Positions 15,207 through 23,367 of a DNA stretch of 24,839 bases are shown here, piece after piece. The notes under the pieces were generated by a model, which made no database searches, was not told the origin of the DNA, and worked only from the letters and a program-made list of their open reading frames with translations. The stretch covers positions 1-24,839 of the forward strand of contig CAYXGE010000019.1 in the NCBI GenBank assembly GCA_964464435.1, read 5' to 3'. Every line of letters begins with the position of its first letter. Position 1 is the stretch's first letter. Origin of the DNA: CAYXGE01 sp964464435 (lineage in GTDB: Bacteria > Pseudomonadota > Gammaproteobacteria > Burkholderiales > Methylophilaceae). A program made the translations under genes and the position numbers.

Positions 15207-15234
15207 AAAAAAAGAGGCGAAAACTCGCCTCTTT
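15207..15234 (-). terminator. Intrinsic terminator after the aldehyde dehydrogenase
   Basis: On the minus strand AAAGAGGCGA (15234-15225), a GTTT loop, and TCGCCTCTTT (15220-15211) form a perfect 10-bp stem. Together with the stem's last three bases it gives a run of seven T (15213-15207). It lies 41 bp after the dehydrogenase stop and about 20 bp before the DUF779 start, so it would lower DUF779 expression relative to the enzyme. Confidence 0.88.
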
Positions 15235-15274
15235 AATGTGTTACATATGAATTAACATATACTAAAATATATTA

Positions 15275-16795
15275 TTAGAAGAAGCCCAATTTTTTAGGAT
15301 TATAGCTGACTAACAAGTTTTTAGTTTGCTGGTAATGATCTAACATCATTTTGTGGTTTTCACGGCCAATACCTGACTCTTTATAGCCACCAAATGCAGC
15401 ATGTGCAGGATAGGCATGGTAGCAGTTAGTCCATACGCGCCCTGCTTTTATTCCGCGTCCCATTCTGTAAGCAGTTGTTCCGTTGCGACTCCATACACCT
15501 GCACCCAAGCCGAAAATGGTGTCATTAGCAATTGCTAGTGCATCAGCTTCATCTTTAAAGGTTGTTACAGCAAGCACTGGACCAAAAATTTCTTCTTGGA
15601 AAACACGCATTTTGTTATGACCTTTTAACAACGTCGGTTTTACGTAGTAGCCGTCCGCAAAGTCACCGGTCATTACATTACGCTCACCGCCAATCAGTAC
15701 TTGAGCGCCCTCTTGTTTACCAATATCAATGTAATTCATGATTTTGTTGAGTTGGTCTTGCGAAGCCTGTGCGCCAATCATGGTGCTATGATCTAAGGGG
15801 TTACCTTGTTTAATGGCAGCAACACGTGGCATCACACGTTCCATAAATTTATCATAAATAGATTCTTGAATGAGTGCGCGTGAAGGACAAGTACATACTT
15901 CACCTTGGTTAAATGCAAACAGCACTAAACCTTCCACTGCTTTGTCTAAGAAATCATCATCGGCTGACATAATATCTGCAAAGAAGATGTTTGGTGATTT
16001 ACCACCTAATTCAAGTGTTGCTGGAATTAGGTTGTTTGCTGCTGCGGTAGCAATTGCACGGCCTGTAGCGGTCGAGCCTGTAAATCCAATTTTCGCAATG
16101 CGTCTGCTATTTGCTAATGGCGCCCCTACTTCACGACCATAACCATTCACAATATTAACCACACCAGGTGGTAACAAGTCTGCGATAGTTTCCATCATCA
16201 CCATAATACTAATAGGCGTAAACTCAGCTGGTTTCAATACCACACAATTACCTGCTGCCAAAGCTGGAGCTAATTTCCAAGCGGCCATTAAAATTGGGAA
16301 ATTCCAAGGAATAATTTGCCCAACAACACCTAGTGGCTCATGGAAGTGATAGGCAACAGTATCATCATCAATCTCGCAAATAGAGCCTTCTTGCGAGCGA
16401 ATTGCGCTTGCAAAATAACGGAAATGGTCAATTGTTAATGGAATATCCGCATTGACAGTTTCACGAATAGGCTTGCCGTTATCTATGGTGTCTGCAGTGG
16501 CTATTAACTCTAAATTTTGTTCAATGCGATCGGCGATTTTAAGCAATAAATTTGAACGTTCAGTGTAGGAAGTTTTACCCCATTTAGTCGCTGCAGCATG
16601 CGCAGCATCTAAGGCCAACTCTACATCTTCTGCACTTGAACGAGCCGCCTTGGTGTATGGTAAGCCTGTAAGCGGTGTAATCACATCAAAATATTCACCT
16701 TTAACTGGTGCAACCCACTTACCACCAATGAAATTGTCATACTTAGCTTTATAGGGAATCTTAACACCAAGTTTTTTTAAAATTTCTACACTCAT
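15275..16795 (-). CDS. exaC: Aldehyde dehydrogenase, ExaC/AcoD/AldB type (NAD(P)+)
   Basis: This 506-residue enzyme oxidises an aldehyde, by family acetaldehyde, to the acid with NAD(P)+. The full set of superfamily motifs is present: IIPWNFPILMAAWK (161-174), KPAEFTP, FTGSTATGR (238-246), general base Glu262 in LELGGKSP, nucleophile Cys301 in FNQGEVCTCPSR, and EEIFGPVLAV. The N-terminal YDNFIGGKWVAPV and the EVCTCPSR form place it in the AldB/ExaC clade, not among betaine-aldehyde enzymes. RBS GAGGAG lies six bases before the ATG. It is transcribed from a sigma54-type promoter divergent from an AcoR-like activator. In a methylotroph the natural substrate may be different; formaldehyde cannot be excluded. 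Confidence 0.93.
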   Translation of the reverse strand: MSVEILKKLGVKIPYKAKYDNFIGGKWVAPVKGEYFDVITPLTGLPYTKAARSSAEDVELALDAAHAAATKWGKTSYTERSNLLLKIADRIEQNLELIATADTIDNGKPIRETVNADIPLTIDHFRYFASAIRSQEGSICEIDDDTVAYHFHEPLGVVGQIIPWNFPILMAAWKLAPALAAGNCVVLKPAEFTPISIMVMMETIADLLPPGVVNIVNGYGREVGAPLANSRRIAKIGFTGSTATGRAIATAAANNLIPATLELGGKSPNIFFADIMSADDDFLDKAVEGLVLFAFNQGEVCTCPSRALIQESIYDKFMERVMPRVAAIKQGNPLDHSTMIGAQASQDQLNKIMNYIDIGKQEGAQVLIGGERNVMTGDFADGYYVKPTLLKGHNKMRVFQEEIFGPVLAVTTFKDEADALAIANDTIFGLGAGVWSRNGTTAYRMGRGIKAGRVWTNCYHAYPAHAAFGGYKESGIGRENHKMMLDHYQQTKNLLVSYNPKKLGFF

Positions 16796-16880
16796 CCTGC
16801 GCTCCTCAAATCATCATTTATGTTTTGTTAACTTATATAAAATAACAAATAGAAAAAATTTGTTACACGGCTATAACATT

Positions 16881-16899
16881 AAAGCAGATACCATGCCTA
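16881..16899 (-). promoter_or_regulatory. Sigma54 (-24/-12) promoter of the aldehyde dehydrogenase
   Basis: The minus strand reads TAGGCATGGTATCTGCTTT (16899-16881). The invariant GG (16897-16896) and GC (16885-16884) have the exact 10-nt separation of the consensus TTGGCACG-N4-TTGCTTT, with three mismatches elsewhere. Transcription would start near 16872, leaving a leader of about 76 nt. The adjacent divergent gene encodes a sigma54 activator, which supports the call. Confidence 0.8.
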
Positions 16900-16900
16900 T

Positions 16901-16931
16901 TTAAAATCCATGGTTAGATGATGAATTTTAA
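16901..16931. promoter_or_regulatory. Imperfect dyad next to the sigma54 promoter
   Basis: TTAAAATCCAT (16901-16911) and ATGAATTTTAA (16921-16931) are reverse complements at 10 of 11 positions with a 9-bp spacer. The centre is about 44 bp upstream of the predicted start, close for a sigma54 enhancer. It could be an accessory (for example IHF-like) or regulator site. Confidence 0.35.
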
Positions 16932-16964
16932 TACATATTTTATTGATATATGTTTTATACTTGT

Positions 16965-17004
16965 CTCATGTTTCAAATTGAATCATTCAAAATGATAATA
17001 TGAG
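16965..17004. promoter_or_regulatory. Candidate enhancer site (UAS) for the AcoR-like activator
   Basis: A perfect palindrome TTGAAT-C-ATTCAA (16978-16990) sits inside a larger imperfect dyad bounded by CTCAT (16965-16969) and ATGAG (17000-17004), with the same centre near 16984. It lies about 112 bp upstream of the predicted sigma54 start, a usual enhancer distance. It also lies 10-50 bp before the activator's own ATG, which would allow autoregulation. Confidence 0.55.
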
Positions 17005-17013
17005 ATTATTAAA

Positions 17014-18960
17014 ATGAAAAACTCACCAGATTTAACATATCAAGCGTTATTTAATGAACGCAAGCAATTATTAGCTTCATCAAACAAAGAAACAAAACTA
17101 CCTGAGCCAATTCATCGTTCATGGGAAAGATGCATGCAGTTTGGCTTATCAGTGGATGTGAAGCCTGAACTTGACCTTGCAACAAACACATTACTTAATG
17201 AGCTTAAAGAAAAAAACGCCAATCTAATCCACCAATCGCAACTAGAAATGGAAAATCTTTACGCCCACATTGCGGGTACGCAAAGCATGGTGATATTGAG
17301 TGATGCTTACGGTACTATATTGAGCGCCTTAGGCGACCCCGATTTTATGAACAAAGCCGAGCGTGTGGCATTACAGCCTGGCGTATCTTGGCGTGAGGAA
17401 ATTACTGGTACAAATGCAATTGGTACGGCTTTAGTAGAAAATAGCCCAGTATTTGTGATGGGCGCACAACATTATTTTGAAAGTAATGCGTTTCTTAACT
17501 GCTCTGCAGCACCCATACAAGATCCACTTGGCAATACTATTGGTGTGTTAGATCTTTCAGGTGACCACAGGCAGCCTTATGAACATACCATGTCACTTGT
17601 TAAAATGTCTGCGCAAGTGATTGAAAATAAATTATTTAATGCGCAATTTTCACAAGATATTATTATTAGATTTCATACTAGGCCAGAATTTATAGGTACG
17701 CTTTGGGAAGGTATTGTCGTTTTTTCTAACGATGGCTTATTACTAGCAGCCAGCAAAAGCGCACTTTTTCAATTAGGGCTAGACAGCAAACATCATATAG
17801 GTAAAGCCTTTGAAGATATTTTTGGTTTATCTATGCCGCGCTTTTTAGAAAAAGCGAAAGCGCAGCTTGCATTAAACTATACAGTAATTAATACCCCAAA
17901 TGGCTTACGCCTCTACACCAAAATTGACAGAGCTCACCAATCGATTGTTTCTAAGCCACAAGCATCAAAAGAACAGTATACAAATGCTAAGAGTTCGGAC
18001 GCTTCAACCCCCTCCCCACTTGATTTGCTTAATACTGGTGATGCCAATATGCAACTCACTATCGAAAAGGCGAAACTGGTAGCGCAGCATGATGTGGCCA
18101 TCTTAATTGAAGGTGAAACAGGCACAGGCAAAGAAATGCTGGCTAAAGCGATTCATCAATCAGGACCTAGAAAGCAAGGCGCTTTTGTTGCTATTAACTG
18201 TGCTGCAATTCCTGAAGGCTTAATTGAATCAGAATTGTTTGGTCATGAAGAAGGAGCGTTTACAGGTGCTAGACGCCGTGGCGCAATTGGCCGTATTCAA
18301 CAAGCTCAGGGCGGCACTTTGTTTTTAGATGAAATTGGTGAAATGCCCTTAAATTTGCAAGCTAGACTATTAAGGGTGATACAAGAGCGTGAAATTGCTC
18401 CGCTTGGCAGTAATAAAACGATACAAGTGGATATTGCTGTCATTTCTGCCACTAATAACCGCTTAAAAGAACTTGTGGCAAAGGGCCTGTTTCGAGAAGA
18501 TTTATATTATCGTTTAAATGGTATTCGTTTAAGTTTGCCACCTCTACGTCAACGCACCGACTTAAACGTGCTGATACAAACCATTTTAAGCAATAGCTTT
18601 GGCTATCAACATGTCACTATTCACCCTCAAGTGCTTGAACTGATGCATCAACACCCGTGGCAAGGCAATATTAGGCAATTACATAATGTACTTAAAGCCG
18701 CGACTATTTTTATGCAAGACAATGAATTGCTACTTGCTCACTTACCAGAAGACTTTATTGAAGAGATGACTAACCAGCTACCCAAAACTGACGGAACAGG
18801 AATCCATAATATTCAAATGACTGACATGGCAAGTAGCCAAAAAGCACTAATACAGCAGGCGTTAAATCAATTTAAAGGCAATATGGCAGCTGCGGCAACA
18901 CACTTAGGTATTAGCCGCGCTACGGTGTATCGAAAAGCAAAACAGATGGGGCTACGCTAG
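17014..18960 (+). CDS. Sigma54-dependent transcriptional activator, AcoR family
   Basis: The 648-residue protein has the AcoR layout. An N-terminal PIHRSWERC motif (32-40) is followed by a GAF sensor domain (about 65-210, with GVSWREEITGTNAIGTAL and CSAAPIQDPLGNTIGVLDLSG in part). A PAS-like linker (about 215-300) comes next. The AAA+ domain has Walker A GETGTGKE (367-374), sigma54-contacting GAFTGA (414-419) and Walker B GGTLFLDE (433-440). A Fis-type helix-turn-helix, AATHLGISRATVYRKAKQMG, is at the C-terminus. It is divergent from the aldehyde dehydrogenase, which it very probably switches on when an aldehyde or alcohol is sensed. No acetoin dehydrogenase genes are nearby, so acetoin is not implied. 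Start ATG follows GAG nine bases upstream. Confidence 0.93.
   Translation: MKNSPDLTYQALFNERKQLLASSNKETKLPEPIHRSWERCMQFGLSVDVKPELDLATNTLLNELKEKNANLIHQSQLEMENLYAHIAGTQSMVILSDAYGTILSALGDPDFMNKAERVALQPGVSWREEITGTNAIGTALVENSPVFVMGAQHYFESNAFLNCSAAPIQDPLGNTIGVLDLSGDHRQPYEHTMSLVKMSAQVIENKLFNAQFSQDIIIRFHTRPEFIGTLWEGIVVFSNDGLLLAASKSALFQLGLDSKHHIGKAFEDIFGLSMPRFLEKAKAQLALNYTVINTPNGLRLYTKIDRAHQSIVSKPQASKEQYTNAKSSDASTPSPLDLLNTGDANMQLTIEKAKLVAQHDVAILIEGETGTGKEMLAKAIHQSGPRKQGAFVAINCAAIPEGLIESELFGHEEGAFTGARRRGAIGRIQQAQGGTLFLDEIGEMPLNLQARLLRVIQEREIAPLGSNKTIQVDIAVISATNNRLKELVAKGLFREDLYYRLNGIRLSLPPLRQRTDLNVLIQTILSNSFGYQHVTIHPQVLELMHQHPWQGNIRQLHNVLKAATIFMQDNELLLAHLPEDFIEEMTNQLPKTDGTGIHNIQMTDMASSQKALIQQALNQFKGNMAAAATHLGISRATVYRKAKQMGLR
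18010..18017 (-). other. KOPS-like octamer GGGGAGGG pointing to dif
   Basis: The minus strand reads GGGGAGGG, matching GGGNAGGG, and points leftward to the dif site 3.2 kb away. It is on the non-coding strand of the activator gene. Role inferred from E. coli. Confidence 0.45.
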
Positions 18961-18975
18961 CTTATCAATAGCTAG
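18957..18975. terminator. Weak stem-loop between convergent genes
   Basis: CTAGCT (18957-18962) and AGCTAG (18970-18975) pair across a 7-nt loop, overlapping the stop of the activator gene. The stem is short and lacks a clear U-tract, so termination here is only a possibility. Confidence 0.25.
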
Positions 18976-18977
18976 AG

Positions 18978-19391
18978 TTAGTTCGAATTAAAAAATGTAA
19001 TGTTCATACAACGGTCGTTCACAAAGGTAATTTCCGTTTTATTGTAGGTGTTTTTTGCATCGTAACGCACTACGCCTTTGTAGTACCACATTTCCACGTT
19101 CACTGGTTTAGTCGTATCTTCACCTTTAGCCACTCCCGCTAACATGGTATTTGCGCCTGCAGGTTTTACTGATTGTTCTTTTTTTACTGGGTTACCCAGT
19201 GCTTCTACAAAAGCCTTGCGCGACTTTCCACTAAACTTGTTTAAAAACTCGGTTTCAGTATAGGTTTTTGTTTTAGCGCTCGTAGCTTTTTGGGCTTTTT
19301 CAGCAGCCTGCACTTGTGCAGGTAAAGCCAATGTTATTGATATAGTGGCAATTACTGCAAGTGCGTTAAACCATTGTTTATTTAATCTCAT
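18978..19391 (-). CDS. Small exported protein of unknown function
   Basis: I do not recognise this family. From ATG 19391 the product has 137 residues. An N-terminal signal peptide (about 1-29, LAVIATISITLALP core) ends with VQA. The mature part starts Lys/Ala-rich, then has SRKAFVEALGNPVKKEQSV and VEMWYYKGVVRYD, TEITFVNDRCMNITFF. The order of a short helix with LGNP, then WYY and a strand with FVNDRC recalls the small SmpA/BamE-like outer-membrane fold, but this is only a resemblance. AGGA lies five bases before 19391; an upstream ATG at 19415 lies four bases after the predicted transcript start, so I rejected it. It is convergent with the activator gene. Confidence 0.75.
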   Translation of the reverse strand: MRLNKQWFNALAVIATISITLALPAQVQAAEKAQKATSAKTKTYTETEFLNKFSGKSRKAFVEALGNPVKKEQSVKPAGANTMLAGVAKGEDTTKPVNVEMWYYKGVVRYDAKNTYNKTEITFVNDRCMNITFFNSN

Positions 19392-19425
19392 AGTGTTCCT
19401 AATTTGTATCAACATTCAACTTAGC

Positions 19426-19453
19426 ATTATCGCATTTTTCATAGCAAAGTCAT
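19426..19453 (-). promoter_or_regulatory. Extended -10 promoter of the small exported protein
   Basis: On the minus strand -35 ATGACT (19453-19448, 4 of 6), a 16-nt spacer ending TGC, and -10 GATAAT (19431-19426, 5 of 6) form an extended -10 promoter. The start would be near 19419, giving a 27-nt leader to ATG 19391. Confidence 0.5.
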
Positions 19454-19500
19454 ATTCTCATCAGACACGGTTTATATCACTTTGTTCATGTCTAGTTTGA

Positions 19501-20280
19501 CTATAACGTTTGTGCCCTTGGATTAGTAAACAAATTGAAAAAATTTTCTGTGGTTGCTTGCGCTACGACAGAAAAGTCTACTTGTCTTAAACGTGCTATT
19601 TCTTCTGCGACAAATTTAACATAGGCAGGCTGATTGAGCTTACCTCTATACGGCATAGGGGCTAAATAGGGTGAGTCTGTTTCTACTAATATTCTATTGA
19701 GTGGAATAGCTTGTGCTACTTCTTTAAGTGCTTGCGCATTTTTAAAGGTAACGATTCCTGAAAATGAAATATAAAACCCTAGCGCGATAGCCTGTTGTGC
19801 GACTTCTAGACTTTCTGTGAAACAATGCATCACACCACCCACTTGTTGCGCGCCCTCTTCTTGCATAATTTTTATAGTATCGGCAGCTGCGGCGCGAGTA
19901 TGAATAATGAGTGGCTTATTGGCTAAGATGGCAGCGCGTATATGGGTACGGAAACGCTCACGTTGCCATGTTAAATCGCCTGTTAATCTAAAATAATCTA
20001 AGCCTGTTTCGCCTATTGCAATCACTTTAGGATGTTGTGCAAGTTGAACTAACTCATCAACTGTAAAAGCTGGCTCATCTTCATAATCGGGATGCACGCC
20101 AACCGAAGCATAAAAGTTATCGTATTGTTCTGCTACCGCTAATACTTGAGGAAAGTCTTTTAAGGTGACTGATACGCAAAGTGCATGCCCAACTTGATGT
20201 TCTAGCATATTTTGCCTAAGCGCATCTATATTTGACAACAGCTCGGGAAAATTAAGATGACAATGAGAGTCTACTAACAT
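19501..20280 (-). CDS. tatD: TatD-family metal-dependent deoxyribonuclease
   Basis: The 259-residue protein is a TatD/YcfH-type hydrolase (TIM barrel), with DNase activity in characterised members. Metal ligands fit the family: DSHCHLNF (H6, H8), GETGLDYF (E91), IIHTRAA (H127), VMHCFTES (H152) and ETDSPYLAPMPYRG (D202). It is the last gene of the pabC-to-tatD run, 38 bp after pilZ, an order common in proteobacteria. No convincing terminator follows. Confidence 0.95.
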   Translation of the reverse strand: MLVDSHCHLNFPELLSNIDALRQNMLEHQVGHALCVSVTLKDFPQVLAVAEQYDNFYASVGVHPDYEDEPAFTVDELVQLAQHPKVIAIGETGLDYFRLTGDLTWQRERFRTHIRAAILANKPLIIHTRAAAADTIKIMQEEGAQQVGGVMHCFTESLEVAQQAIALGFYISFSGIVTFKNAQALKEVAQAIPLNRILVETDSPYLAPMPYRGKLNQPAYVKFVAEEIARLRQVDFSVVAQATTENFFNLFTNPRAQTL

Positions 20281-20318
20281 ACTAAAAGAGAGAAAGCTAA
20301 ATAAATCTGAGATTGTAA

Positions 20319-20699
20319 TTACATGGTATGTGTAGGACGACCAGATTTTAATGCCCCACCCAATAGCGCTTCAATCTTATTTTTTGCCTCTAAGCCACCA
20401 TCTTTTTCGTTAAATTGCACACCTATCCCTTGTGGACGATTGCCTTGTGTTACTGGCGTAATCCACACGACGTTACCTACCACTTTTAGTTTCAAGGGGT
20501 CATCCACTAAACTAAGCAACATAAAGACCTCATCGCCAATTTTAAACGGCTTATTAGTAGGGATAAATAAACCACCGCCTTTAACGTAGGGCATATAAGC
20601 AGCGTATAAAGCCGCTTTTTCTTTAATCGCAAGCGACAACACACCAGGTTTAGAAACAGACGTTGCCGATTCTTTTGCTGTATTGGTATTTTCTGCCAT
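20319..20699 (-). CDS. pilZ: Type IV pilus assembly protein PilZ
   Basis: The 126-residue protein has the PilZ core (VLSLAIKEKAALYAAYMPYVKGGGLFIPT in two parts, DEVFMLLSLVDDPLKLKVVGNVVW, GIGVQF). The c-di-GMP binding motif RxxxR is absent, as in the pilus-type PilZ that acts with PilF/PilB instead of binding the nucleotide. The gene lies between holB and tatD in the conserved order. AGG occurs about ten bases before the ATG. The pilus genes themselves are not in the window. Confidence 0.93.
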   Translation of the reverse strand: MAENTNTAKESATSVSKPGVLSLAIKEKAALYAAYMPYVKGGGLFIPTNKPFKIGDEVFMLLSLVDDPLKLKVVGNVVWITPVTQGNRPQGIGVQFNEKDGGLEAKNKIEALLGGALKSGRPTHTM

Positions 20700-20731
20700 A
20701 ACGTTAAGCCTATTTTCTTTGATGTATTTGC

Positions 20732-21757
20732 TTATTTTGTAAACAATTGCGTATATTGTACTAATAAGTTCTCAAGTTGCAACTCATTATTAAGCGGGTG
20801 CGATGCAGACTTTTTTGCTTCTTCCAATTTACGCTGAAATTGCATGAGTAAATGCAAGTCAACTTGCTTTGCCAATCCCTGTAGCGCGCTATATTGCGCA
20901 ACGTGATATCTAACTTCTCCAACTAATTTCATCAAGGCTAAATCATATAGCCACTTTTGCAGCAACTGCACCGCATTTTGCATGGCATGCTCAATCCCCT
21001 TTGCCAATAACTGGCTTGGCAGTGCAAAAATATCCATACGAGCGCCTAAGGTCAATTGTTTAATGGCTTGCGAGGTTAATTGTAATTGCTCATCTGTGCT
21101 ATTTAAAGCGAGCAAAGGTGAGCCGCCAGCATAGTGTAACGCTTGCTCAGGTGAGTGCAAGCCAGACTGCTTAAGCCAAGCTAAAGCTGTTTCTGTATCA
21201 GGTGAAGGCATTTCAAGCTTTTGACAACGGCTTAATATGGTTGGCAGCAAACGCTGCGGTTGATGGCAGACCATTAAGAAAAACAGATTCTGCGGGGGCT
21301 CTTCTAATATTTTTAGTAAGGCATTGGCTGATACCATATTTAAGGTTTCAGCAGGCGTTATCAGCACCACCCGTTTACCTGCCTCAACATGACCGCTCAG
21401 TTCTATTTTTGAAGCCAAAGCGCGAATTTGTTCAACAGTAATCTGCTGAGACTTCTTGGTTTTTTTACTACTAACTTCCGAGGTTGCTTCCGCTTCTTCA
21501 GTCTCAACTTCTGATTCTGGGGTAATGACAAAAAAATCAGGATGTGTATTTTGTGCAAACCAGTTACAACTTATGCATTGTCCACAGAAATGGCCTTCAG
21601 TATCTGGCTGGTGACATAACATCGATTGCGCTAAATGTAACGCAAATGCATGCTTGCCTAGGCCTGTCCTACCTTGTAAAAGTAAGGCATGATGCATACG
21701 CGCACGTTGTAGCATCAAGCGTTGCCATACCTCATATTGCCATGGATAAATACTCAT
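20732..21757 (-). CDS. holB: DNA polymerase III subunit delta' (HolB)
   Basis: Delta' is part of the clamp loader that places the beta clamp on DNA. From ATG 21757 it has 341 residues. It has a P-loop-like GRTGLGKHAF (29-38), zinc-binding Cys at 48, 58, 61 and 64 (LCHQPDTEGHFCGQCISC), and LLKILEEPPQNLFFLM with TILSRCQKL (SRC sensor). A charged insertion with VETEEAEA and SSKKTKKS lies near 85-105. The frame is open to a TTG at 21787, which would overlap tmk by 26 bp; ATG 21757, four bases after the tmk stop, gives the usual N-terminus MSIYPWQ. Confidence 0.95.
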   Translation of the reverse strand: MSIYPWQYEVWQRLMLQRARMHHALLLQGRTGLGKHAFALHLAQSMLCHQPDTEGHFCGQCISCNWFAQNTHPDFFVITPESEVETEEAEATSEVSSKKTKKSQQITVEQIRALASKIELSGHVEAGKRVVLITPAETLNMVSANALLKILEEPPQNLFFLMVCHQPQRLLPTILSRCQKLEMPSPDTETALAWLKQSGLHSPEQALHYAGGSPLLALNSTDEQLQLTSQAIKQLTLGARMDIFALPSQLLAKGIEHAMQNAVQLLQKWLYDLALMKLVGEVRYHVAQYSALQGLAKQVDLHLLMQFQRKLEEAKKSASHPLNNELQLENLLVQYTQLFTK

Positions 21758-21761
21758 AAAA

Positions 21762-22367
21762 TCATATGGTTGAAATTGCTTTCTCAACCTCTTTACTAAC
21801 TTTTTCTATGGCCTGATGACTGTTAATGACGACAAAACGTTGTGGTGAAGCTTGAGCGCGTTGCAAGTAGGCATTTCTTATTTTTTTAAAGAATTCAGAC
21901 CCTTCACGTTCAAACTTATCTGGGCTACGTGCCGATGCTAAGCGTTGCACACTTACTTCAACTGGCACATCAAATAATAAAGTTAAATCTGGTTGCAAGC
22001 CTTGTTGAACCCACTGTTCTATCGTTTCAATTTTATGGCTTAACACGCCTTTGGCGCCACATTGGTAAGCAAACGTGGCATCTGTAAAGCGATCAGAGAG
22101 GACAAAAGCCCCTCTCGCTAATGCTGGTTCAATTACCTGTGCAATATGTTCTCGTCTAGCTGCAAACATGAGTAGTGTTTCTGTTTCTGGATGCATGGAC
22201 TCGTGTAATAGCAATGTTCTAAGTGACTCGCCAAGTGCTGTGCCGCCTGGCTCACGTGTACTCACCACCTCCACTCCACGTTGCTTTAAAAGCGCTTCAA
22301 TAGCTGGAATATGGGTGCTTTTACCTGCGCCATCCATACCCTCTAACGTGATAAATTTACCTCGCAT
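21762..22367 (-). CDS. tmk: Thymidylate kinase
   Basis: Tmk phosphorylates dTMP to dTDP for DNA synthesis. The 201 residues show P-loop EGMDGAGKST (9-18), TREPGGTALGE (37-47), SDRFTDATFAYQ with DR at 92-93, and a LID segment ASARSPDKFEREG. The gene starts four bases after mltG ends and is followed closely by holB. Confidence 0.97.
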   Translation of the reverse strand: MRGKFITLEGMDGAGKSTHIPAIEALLKQRGVEVVSTREPGGTALGESLRTLLLHESMHPETETLLMFAARREHIAQVIEPALARGAFVLSDRFTDATFAYQCGAKGVLSHKIETIEQWVQQGLQPDLTLLFDVPVEVSVQRLASARSPDKFEREGSEFFKKIRNAYLQRAQASPQRFVVINSHQAIEKVSKEVEKAISTI

Positions 22368-22371
22368 TTAT

Positions 22372-23367
22372 TTACTTTCTTTTTAGCTGATATTGTGCCA
22401 CTGCGCGGTTATGTTCTGCGAGGGATGCTGAAAAAGCATGACTGCCATCGCCCTTGCCAACAAAATACAAAGCTTTGGTTTTGGCTGGGTGCAAAGCTGC
22501 CTCTATAGCCGCCAATCCTGGCATGGCTATAGGCGTAGGAGGCAGTCCCTCACGAGTATAGGTATTATATGGCGTATCTTGCAGTAAATCTTTACGGCGT
22601 ATATTGCCATCAAAACTTTGCCCCATGCCATAAATCACCGTTGGGTCAGTTTGCAAGCGCATGCCAATACGTAAACGATTGATAAATACCCCTGCAATCA
22701 TGGGTCTCTCGCTGGCTTTGCCCGTTTCTTTTTCTACAATAGAAGCCATAATTAAGGCTTCATAGGGAGTCTTATAAGGCAAACCACTTTCTCGCCTATG
22801 CCATGCCTCACTAAGCTTTGTTTGCATAGCTTTATATGCGCGTTTAAGCACATCAATATCGCTCATGCCTTCGCTAAAAAAATAGGTATCTGGAAAAAAT
22901 AAACCTTCAGGATGTGATTCACGAGCCCCTACCAACTCTAATATTTGCGCATCAGTATAAGGAATGCTGATATGTTTGATATCTTCATTGTGCATTAATG
23001 TTGAGCGCATATGAGAAAACGTTTTACCTTCTATAAAAGTAATACTGGCTTGTCGATTTTTACCACCATTACTCATGAGTTGAAATAAAGCATATGGGCT
23101 TGTATTTTCAGGAATAATGTACTGCCCAGCTTTTAGCTCAGAGGCACCACCAAGCGAGCGAACTAATAAATTAAAACGATACGGCTCGCTTAGCACACCC
23201 TGTTGCACCAACTGATTAGCGACTGCGTTTAAACTACTGCCCTGTTTGATATAAACTTCAGTCCCCGCTTTAATATCAAGCGTTTGGCTACTAAAATATA
23301 GCATCCAAAGCACTATACCTAGCACTGCAAGCAATGCCCAAAACAATAGCTTATTAAGAAAGCGCAT
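22372..23367 (-). CDS. mltG: Endolytic murein transglycosylase MltG
   Basis: MltG cuts nascent glycan strands in the inner membrane and so ends their growth. The 331-residue protein has one N-terminal membrane anchor (about 6-24, LLFWALLAVLGIVLWMLYF), a LysM-like section, and the catalytic YceG domain. The likely catalytic Glu is E212 in ASIVEKETG. RLQTDPTVIYG is split around MRLQ, and LPPTPIAMPG and DGSHAFSASLAEHN are also typical. The start overlaps the pabC end by 14 bp, giving translational coupling. Confidence 0.96.
   Translation of the reverse strand: MRFLNKLLFWALLAVLGIVLWMLYFSSQTLDIKAGTEVYIKQGSSLNAVANQLVQQGVLSEPYRFNLLVRSLGGASELKAGQYIIPENTSPYALFQLMSNGGKNRQASITFIEGKTFSHMRSTLMHNEDIKHISIPYTDAQILELVGARESHPEGLFFPDTYFFSEGMSDIDVLKRAYKAMQTKLSEAWHRRESGLPYKTPYEALIMASIVEKETGKASERPMIAGVFINRLRIGMRLQTDPTVIYGMGQSFDGNIRRKDLLQDTPYNTYTREGLPPTPIAMPGLAAIEAALHPAKTKALYFVGKGDGSHAFSASLAEHNRAVAQYQLKRK

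Noticed and set aside
17014..18960. Acetoin catabolism regulator in the strict sense
   Set aside because: No acoABC or related genes are in the window; the target is evidently the divergent aldehyde dehydrogenase.
21758..21787. TTG 21787 as holB start
   Set aside because: It would overlap tmk by 26 bp and add residues not seen in typical delta' proteins; ATG 21757 gives the standard N-terminus.
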